Assembly (NCBI RefSeq): GCF_030936135.1
Contig: NC_082620.1
Coordinates: 1,798,001-1,862,000, forward strand
DNA length: 64,000 nt
Source: Gavia stellata
Taxonomy: Eukaryota > Chordata > Aves > Gaviiformes > Gaviidae
Direction: 5' to 3'
Both the position numbers and the translations under genes were made by a program. Positions 57,755 through 64,000 of this stretch are shown here, one piece after another; position 1 is the first letter of the stretch, and each line of letters begins with the position of its first letter. Below the pieces are notes generated by a model. That model saw only the letters and a list, made by a program, of their open reading frames with translations. It did not search any database and had not been told where the DNA came from.

Positions 57755-57812
57755 GGGGGGGGCAAAAAAAAAAAAAAAAAAAAAAAGAAAAGGAAAAAAA
57801 AAAAAAAAAGCA
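57755..57812. repeat. Poly-G then poly-A tract
   Basis: A run of nine G bases followed by about 50 nearly uninterrupted A bases. Confidence 0.9.
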
Positions 57813-57883
57813 AAGCGCTTCATCCTGCGGCTGCCCAGGGCGGCGCGGCGGCCCGCACAGCGCCATCTCCAGGCCGGGAAGAC

Positions 57884-59040
57884 TCAGGGGGAGCGGAGCA
57901 GCAGCGCGAAGGGTCCCCTTCTTCTCAGCCAGCAAAGGGGTCTCCTTCCGCAGTGCAAGGGGGTCCCCTTCTTCTGAGCAGCAAAGGGGCTCCTCTTCTT
58001 CGGCATAAAGGGGGTCCCCTTCTTCTGCAGCACAATGGGGTCCCCTTCTTTTGCAGCAAAGGGGTCCCCTTCTGCAGCAGCAAAGGGGGTCCCCTTCTTC
58101 TGCACAAAGGGGTCCCCTTCTTCTGAGCAGCAAAGGGGCTCCTCTTCTTTGGCATAAAGGGGTTCCCCTTCTTCTGCAGCACAATGGGGTCCCCTTCTTT
58201 TGAAGCAAAGGGGTCCCCTACTCTGCAGCAGCAAAGGGGGTCCCCTTCTTCTGCACAAAGGGGTCCCCTTCTTCTGAGCAGCAAAGGGGCTCCTCTTCTT
58301 TGGCATAAAGGGGTTCCCCTTCTTCTGCAGCACAATGGGGTCCCCTTCTTTTGAAGCAAAGGGGTCCCCTTCTGCAGCAGCAAAGGGGGTCCCCTTCTTC
58401 TGCACAAAGGGGTCCCCTTCTTCTGAGCAGCAAAGGGGCTCCTCTTCTTTGGCATAAAGGGGTTCCCTTCTTCTGCAGCACAATGGGGTCCCCTTCTTTT
58501 GAAGCAAAGGGGTCCCCTACTCTGCAGCAGCAAAGGGGGTCCCCTTCTTCTGCACAAAGGGGTCCCCTTCTTCTCAGCAGCAAAGGGGCTCCCCTTCTGC
58601 AACGCAAAGGGGTCCCCTTCTTCTGCAGCAGGAAGGGGTCCCCTTCTTTTGCGCAAAGGGGTCCCCTTCTTCTGCACAAAGGGGTCCCCTTCTCCTGCAG
58701 CACCAAAGGGGGTCCCCTTCTGCAACACAAAGGGGTTCCCCTTCTTCTGCAGCGCAAAGGGGGTCCCCTTCTTCTGCAGCAAAGGGCTCCCCTGCTTCTG
58801 CAGCACCAAAGGGTTTCCCTTCTTCTGCAGTGTAAGGGGTCCCCTTCTTCTGCAGCATCAAAGGGGCTCCCCTTCTGCAACGCAAAGGGGTCCCCTTCTT
58901 CTGCAGCACAAAGGGGTTCCCCTTCTGCAGCGCAAAGGGGTTCCCCTTCTTCTGCAGCAAAGGGACTCCCCTTCTTCTGCAGCTTAAAGGGGTTCCCCTT
59001 CTTCTGCAGCATCAAAGGGGTCCCCCTTCTGCAGCAGCAA
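57884..59040. repeat. About 25-bp palindromic minisatellite, core AAGGGGTCCCCTT
   Basis: About 45 copies of a unit like GCAAAGGGGTCCCCTTCTTC plus TGCA. Nearly every copy contains AAGGGG(T)CCCCTT, a self-complementary 12-13 bp palindrome. A higher-order block of about 150 bp is visible: GGCATAAAG recurs at 58,002, 58,151, 58,302 and 58,451. Open frames of about 300 codons on both strands are repeat artefacts. Confidence 0.95.
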
Positions 59041-59690
59041 AGGTGCCCGTACTCCCCTTCTTGCCAAGGGCTTTGGGGTTTTGCAAAGGAAAATGGGCGC
59101 CTCGTTGCGAGGGAGAAGGGTTTGGGGGTTTTTTTTTGCAAGAGCAAACGTGAGCTTGCGCCCCTGGTTGCAAAGGGGTTTTTTTCCCCAAGAAATGAAT
59201 GTGCATCTCCCCTTCATTGCACAGAGATTTTTTCCCCAGAAAAAACGCACGTATTGCTTTTATTGCCAGTGGGTTTTTCCCCCAGAAATAATGCACGTAT
59301 TCCCTTCATTGCACAGGGGTTTTTTCTCCAAGAAATGAATGCACGTCTCCCCTTCATTGCAAAGAGATTTTTTCCAAAGAAAAAATACACGTGTTGCCTT
59401 TATTGCAAAGTGGTTTTGCACTGGAAGGGTGCACTCCTCCCCTCACTGCAAAGCGAGATTTTTGCGGGGGCAAAGATGCGCTCCCCTTCTTGCAAAGCAA
59501 GTTTTATCGCCGAGGGAAGACGCGCTCCATCCCAAAAAAAAGAGATTTTTTTCTTTATTGTGGGAGGAAAGACGCGCTCACTCTCCTTATTGCAGAATTT
59601 TTTACCAGGGGAAGATTCCCTTTCTTGCAAGGCGAGATTTGCAGGAGGGGAAGACGCGTGCATTTGCCTCGGCCCTCCTTAGCGGCTTCA
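59041..59690. repeat. Diverged TTGCAAAG-GATTTTTTCC repeat array
   Basis: About 12-14 units of roughly 45-55 bp containing CATTGCAAAG(A/G)GATTTTTT, AAGAAA and a CGC(G/A)C(T/G)(C/T)CC segment. It continues directly from the palindromic array, and the units share the GCAAAG core, so the two may be related. Confidence 0.75.
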
Positions 59691-59699
59691 TTTTTGCTG

Positions 59700-60190
59700 T
59701 CCCTGGGATGTGATGCATTTGCAACATGTGATGCATTTCCAATATGGGATGATGCATTTCCAATATGGGATGCATTTCCAATATGGGATGCATTTGCAAA
59801 ATGTGATGCATTTGCAACATGTGATGCAATTGCAATTTGTGATGCATTTCCTATATGTGATGCATTTGCAATTTGTGAGGCATTCGCAATATGGGATGCA
59901 TTTCCTATATGTGAAGCATTTCCTATATGTGATCCAATTGCAATTTGTGAGGCATTTACAATATGGGATGCATTTGCAATATGTGATGCATATGCATTTC
60001 CAATATGGGATGCATTTCCAATATGGGATGCACTTGGATTTTGTGATGCAATTGCAAGATGCAATGCATTTGCAATATGCGATGCATTTCCTAGATGTGA
60101 TGCATTTGCAATTTGCGATGCAATTGCAATATAGGATGCATTTGCAATATGGGATGCAATTGCAATTTGTGAGGCATTTGCAGTTTGGCG
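59700..60190. repeat. About 18-bp minisatellite, TGATGCATTTGCAATATGGG
   Basis: About 27 copies of a unit alternating ATGCATTTGCAATATG, GATGCATTTCC(T/A)ATATG and GATGCAATTGCAATTTG. Spacing is 16-18 bp. It holds many overlapping ATGCAT palindromes. Confidence 0.93.
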
Positions 60191-63100
60191 ACCTGGGCCC
60201 ATGGGATGCCGGTGGGCACCGTTTGCGAGAAACACCGTAAAACACCAAACCGCTGGCAACCCCTGGCATTATTTAAGGAAAACATCCTTGGGGGTGGTTT
60301 CAAGCGGGGAGAAAAATGAACGTATTACTTACCAACTCCTCCACGCTGCATCTCAGCGCGGCGACCTCCCGGCCCGCCGGCGCTCGGCGGGGGATTTGGG
60401 AGATCAAAGGTTGGATGGAGAAAAACGGGGCGGCGCGATGCGGCGAGGCAGGGGCAGGGCCACGGCGGCCTCAAACCGCCGGCGCCCAAAAAAACCCGCC
60501 GGTGCCACGCCGGGGGTCGGAACGGGCTTTTGCTGAGGACGGATTTGGCGGTGATGATTCCCCTGCGCTGCCGGGGATGGGTTTTGGGGGTGCAGCCCCA
60601 GCACCCGAGCCAAATTCCCCTCCCGTTTACTGGCTTGCCCCTCTCAACGGCAGATTTTTGCCTTAAAATCAGATATTTTGGGGACTATTTTGCAGTTTTT
60701 TGTCCTGATTCTGCTTAAAATGCAAGCAAAAAGCGTCGCTTCCAGGAGCGGGGCGGGGGGACACTCCATTTATTTAGGGGTTTTCCATGAAACCCGTAGC
60801 GACCTGATGGAATTAAAACCCTGCCGGCGCTGGGAACCCCGGCCCGTTATCCCTAAAAATATATTTTTTCCCCCCAAAATGCCGGCTGGGTTACACGGGA
60901 TGGATGGGAAGATTTGGAGGCGACTTTGGCAGGTTGCGTCAGGCCGTGGGTTAAACTGGTTTTTCCTGGGATAAGGAAAAACTGGTCTTACCTGTTCATT
61001 CCCAAGGGGCGTGTGGGGATGGGGAGCGACTCACCTGGGATAACCTTGGCTTTGCTTCGCCTTCCCCAATCCTGGATCCGCCGCGGGGGTTCGCATCCCC
61101 GGCCGATGATATTTGGGGTATCCCTAGGGACGGCGATATTTGGGATGCACCCGCAGCAATTGGAAAAGGGGATTCGCAGCAAGACCCCTCTGCAAAAATC
61201 ACCCCGGCCCCCGGGGCGGGGGAAGAGGGCGGCTTTGGGTGCGGCGTGGGAATGGGTGCAGGGGGATTTGCATGCTCTGCCTGCAGCGAGGGAGCAAAAA
61301 TCCGGCTGGTGCTTCCAGCGGGAGATTTGCCGCCGTAAATGCAAGTCCCGTTTCATGCTGCTTTTGCAGCCCGGCTGCACCGCCGGAGTTTTTAAGCAAG
61401 TTGCTGATGCCCTGGGAGGTGATTTATCCTCCGGGCGAAGTGTCCGTCGTATTTTCCCAAGCATTTAGTGCAAGTGAGAGGGGAATTTAAGCTCCGGCTT
61501 GCTTCCGACCGACTGGCAGATGGAGTCTCGGGAGGGTTTTGCTGCCAAGAACCCTGTTTTGCTGGGAATTGCACGGCCGGGAGATGCGGAGGAAACAAGG
61601 GATGAGCTAAAAAAGGGAATGTGCGCCTCGCAAGCGTGCATCCGCGTGCCTCCGAGGGGTTTCCGCTTGGGACACCGGAGAGCAAACCCAGCCCAGCCGC
61701 TCCCTCGCACCCTTGCACCACGCGCCAAGAGGTCCGGCGGCTTTGCCCGGGGTTTCTAGCAACGCCGTGACGCCGCGGCCGTTGGCTTTTGGTGCTTCCC
61801 TGCAAGGTCTTTCCAAAAAAACCTTGGGAGAAGTTGGGACACCGCTTGGAGAAGGCGTCCCAAAGCCTTCCCCGGGGAGGATGCCGGCAGAGGGCATCCC
61901 CGGGCCGCCTCCGTCACCCCAATCACAGCGATCGCGCGGAATATATCTCTCTATTCTCACACGGAATGGATATATTCAAACAAACACCCTCCCTCCATGC
62001 ACCCCACTCCTACCCCGTATGGCATACAAGCGCACGGCGCGCTTAAATGCCAAATATTTCGAGTTCCTCAGAAAAAGTCCCCGTTCACGCCCATAAAACC
62101 GGTTTATTGAGTTGCTGGTGCGTTATATATTGTAAAGCTTTATGGGGAGGCTGTAAATCTGCCCAGGGAGGGGGGTTAATTTTTTGCTGGGGCGGGTTTT
62201 TGCTTGGGGGTTGCATTTTAAACCGGGTGTCGGTGGCTCTCGCAGGGGGTGGTGCAGGATGAGGCCAGCTGGGCTCCATCAGCAGCTTATTTAAGGGCTG
62301 AGCAGAGGTGCAAGCCGTTTGCTTGCCCAAATATCCCGTGGGTGCTTTGCTGGAGGGGTGAAGGTCTGGATCCTCGATGCAAAACCAAAATATCGTCCCT
62401 CTGGCAGGCGGGATTCAAGCGCCGTGTCCACGGGTGGGTGACCCCCATCCCGCAAGATGCATCCCCGCTCTTTCGCGGGTCAATAAAAACCACGTCGCTG
62501 GAGGTGACGGGCGGGTGTTGGCCCGACGGAGAGTTGCCCTGTGTGCAAGCAGGAGGTGCGTGGGATTGCTTCCGAGCGAGGAGCTGGAAAAGCATCCTTA
62601 GCCCTTGTAGGTGTTGGCAGTCCTGCTGCAAAAATGCAACCCTGCGCCTTGCGAGGGGGGTTTGGGGGGGGCTCTTGGCTGGTTGCTGCAGCCAGCACCC
62701 TCCCGTGCTTTGCAGAGGAGATGATCTGCAGGGTGATAGTTTATTTTTATTTTTAATTTATTTATTTCTGGGGGTTGTTTCAGCTCCCAGCACCCCAGGG
62801 TGGCCCAGCCCTGCTGACGCCGGCACCCAGCCCCGGCTGAGTCAGTGCCGCCGGCACGCTGGGCACCGCGCCGGTGCCAACACGCGAGCGAATCTCTCAT
62901 TGCTCTTATTTTTGGCTGAGCCCAGGGTGAGTTTTTGGGGGCTGGGGGCACCCTGTGGGTGCTAGGGAGGTTAATACTCCAGGGTGCATCGGTGCACCCC
63001 TGCAAGGGGGGTTGCAAATCGCTGCTGGGTGCATTGGGCGCCCAGGGAGGGGTTGCGCGAGTGTAATTCGGGGTGCGCACAACGTCACCCCCCTTTGCCA

Positions 63101-64000
63101 ACGCAACCGTGCCGGCAAACCGGGTAATTACCCGCCAGCACTGACTCACCAGGAGGGATAGTCCCTATATATCCGCGTGGATGTATGGCGGCACTATATA
63201 GGGCCGGCTGCGGGTGCAAAGTCCCCCACCGCGGGTGCAGCGGGACCGTTCTGCTCGGTGCTGCCTGCGCCCCGCGGATGCATTTCTGCGTGGCTGGTGG
63301 AAAGAAAAATGCACTTTGGGGTGCGCTTTGCTCCCGTCTCTCTTCGCTGCGGCCTTTGCGGAGCTGGTTTTGGGGTGCGATAGCCCCTCGCTCCTTCGGG
63401 AGGGCTTTAAGTCCTTGCGGCGAGGTTTCCGGGGTGGGGAAGGGAGGCTTGATTCGGGATCGAAATCCAATCTGCAAGGTTGGAAAAATAACTTTAATTT
63501 CTGTGATTGGCGCTAGGATGCTTTTGCTGCTACACAGCCCCCCCAAAACCAGGCTGTGGTGGGTCTCCTACCTCCAAAGATTGGGACAGCGAGGATAAAG
63601 TCCTCTCCACCACGATGCTCAGCGCTTGGATCCTGTTCCCACTTGCAGGGAGGTTTTCCTGGCAGGGCTCGGCAGCAATACCTGGCAGGGCAGCGATGCC
63701 ATTACCTAAAGGAAAAGGTGGAATTTTTTTTTTTCCAGCTGCCTGCGAGTCATCCGAAGGGCACTGGGATTATTTTTTTTTAATTTTTTTTCTTTTTGCC
63801 GGGCTTGTTGGGCTGGTTTCGAGCTGGGATAAACCTGCCGGCTGTTCGGTTTGTTTGCAAGGGGAGTTTTCCAGCAGGGCTGGGCGGCAGCAGCCGGGGT
63901 GTGCCGGCGGGTAACGCCGTGACAGGGACAGAAAACTCCTTCCCAGCAAGAAAAACACATCCCCGAACCCTGATGAAATAGGTAAGACGGGTGCACTTTG
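60191..64000. other. Right-hand region without a recognisable gene
   Basis: Moderately GC-rich, mostly non-repetitive sequence. Open frames are short or lack any family resemblance. By human synteny the next gene would be ARHGEF10L on the plus strand, but none of its known N-terminal peptides was found here. The only suggestive element is an AP-1/TATA-like cluster near 63.15-63.2 kb. Confidence 0.6.
63142..63201 (+). promoter_or_regulatory. Candidate promoter-like cluster (AP-1 and TATA-like)
   Basis: TGACTCA at 63142-63148 is followed by CCTATATATCC at 63164-63174 and ACTATATAGGG at 63193-63203. A second AP-1-type site, TGAGTCA, lies at 62838-62844. This could be a core promoter or enhancer for a gene to the right. 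No supported exon follows inside the window, so function is speculative. Confidence 0.3.

Noticed and set aside
57884-59682. Frames of 294, 309 and 443 codons
   Set aside because: They arise from the palindromic 25-bp array and its 150-bp blocks; both strands are open at once, typical of low-complexity repeats.
60191-64000. First exons of ARHGEF10L, the expected next gene
   Set aside because: None of the remembered N-terminal peptides of that protein was found; promoter-like motifs alone are not enough.
1-64000. tRNA genes, transposon ends or retrovirus-like elements
   Set aside because: I looked for cloverleaf-like boxes, terminal repeats and polymerase-type peptides on both strands and saw none convincing; a dedicated search could still find short fragments.

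Overview
The window is vertebrate nuclear DNA, most likely from a bird (another sauropsid cannot be excluded). Every gene is split by GT-AG introns, the introns are compact, base composition is GC-rich, and G-rich minisatellites are dense, as on avian microchromosomes. Gene order is SDHB(-), PADI2(-), PADI1(+), PADI3(+), RCC2(-). This matches human 1p36.13 with three peptidylarginine deiminase genes instead of the five of mammals. The species cannot be named from the sequence alone.

Layout. Positions 732-5,826 (minus) hold SDHB coding exons 1-5; exons 6-8 lie beyond the left edge. Positions 6,346-17,040 (minus) hold all 16 coding exons of PADI2, whose 3' end lies only about 0.4 kb from the SDHB promoter. 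A 6.5 kb non-coding gap separates PADI2 from the divergent PADI1 (23,558-33,883, 16 exons). A 1.7 kb gap leads to PADI3 (35,552-41,691, 16 exons, TATA box). PADI3 converges tail-to-tail on RCC2 (44,094-54,959 minus, 12 coding exons). No gene could be supported from 55.1 kb to the right edge, which is mostly tandem repeat up to 60.2 kb.

The genes. SDHB is the iron-sulfur subunit of mitochondrial complex II. The PADI enzymes are calcium-dependent and convert protein arginine to citrulline. RCC2 is an RCC1-type beta-propeller acting in mitosis and small-GTPase signalling. I spliced the PADI and RCC2 genes by hand: reading frames stay open, exon phases are conserved across the three PADI paralogues, and protein lengths (665, 661, 661 and 533 residues) fit the families.

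Most interesting results. (1) PADI2 keeps its calcium-site residues and its nucleophilic cysteine, but the invariant catalytic His and Asp of the GHVDEF motif are Tyr and Asn (GYVNEF), so it is predicted to be a pseudoenzyme, while PADI1 and PADI3 keep the full catalytic set. (2) A nine-copy, about 176-bp satellite in RCC2 intron 2 is built from the 3' splice site and first codons of RCC2 exon 3. (3) The last exons of PADI1 and PADI3 are nearly identical, which points to gene conversion. (4) The RCC2 promoter island sits between two multi-kilobase G-run arrays. (5) Many of the tandem arrays share a TGCAA core. I recognised no retrovirus-like element, transposon, tRNA or other structured RNA.
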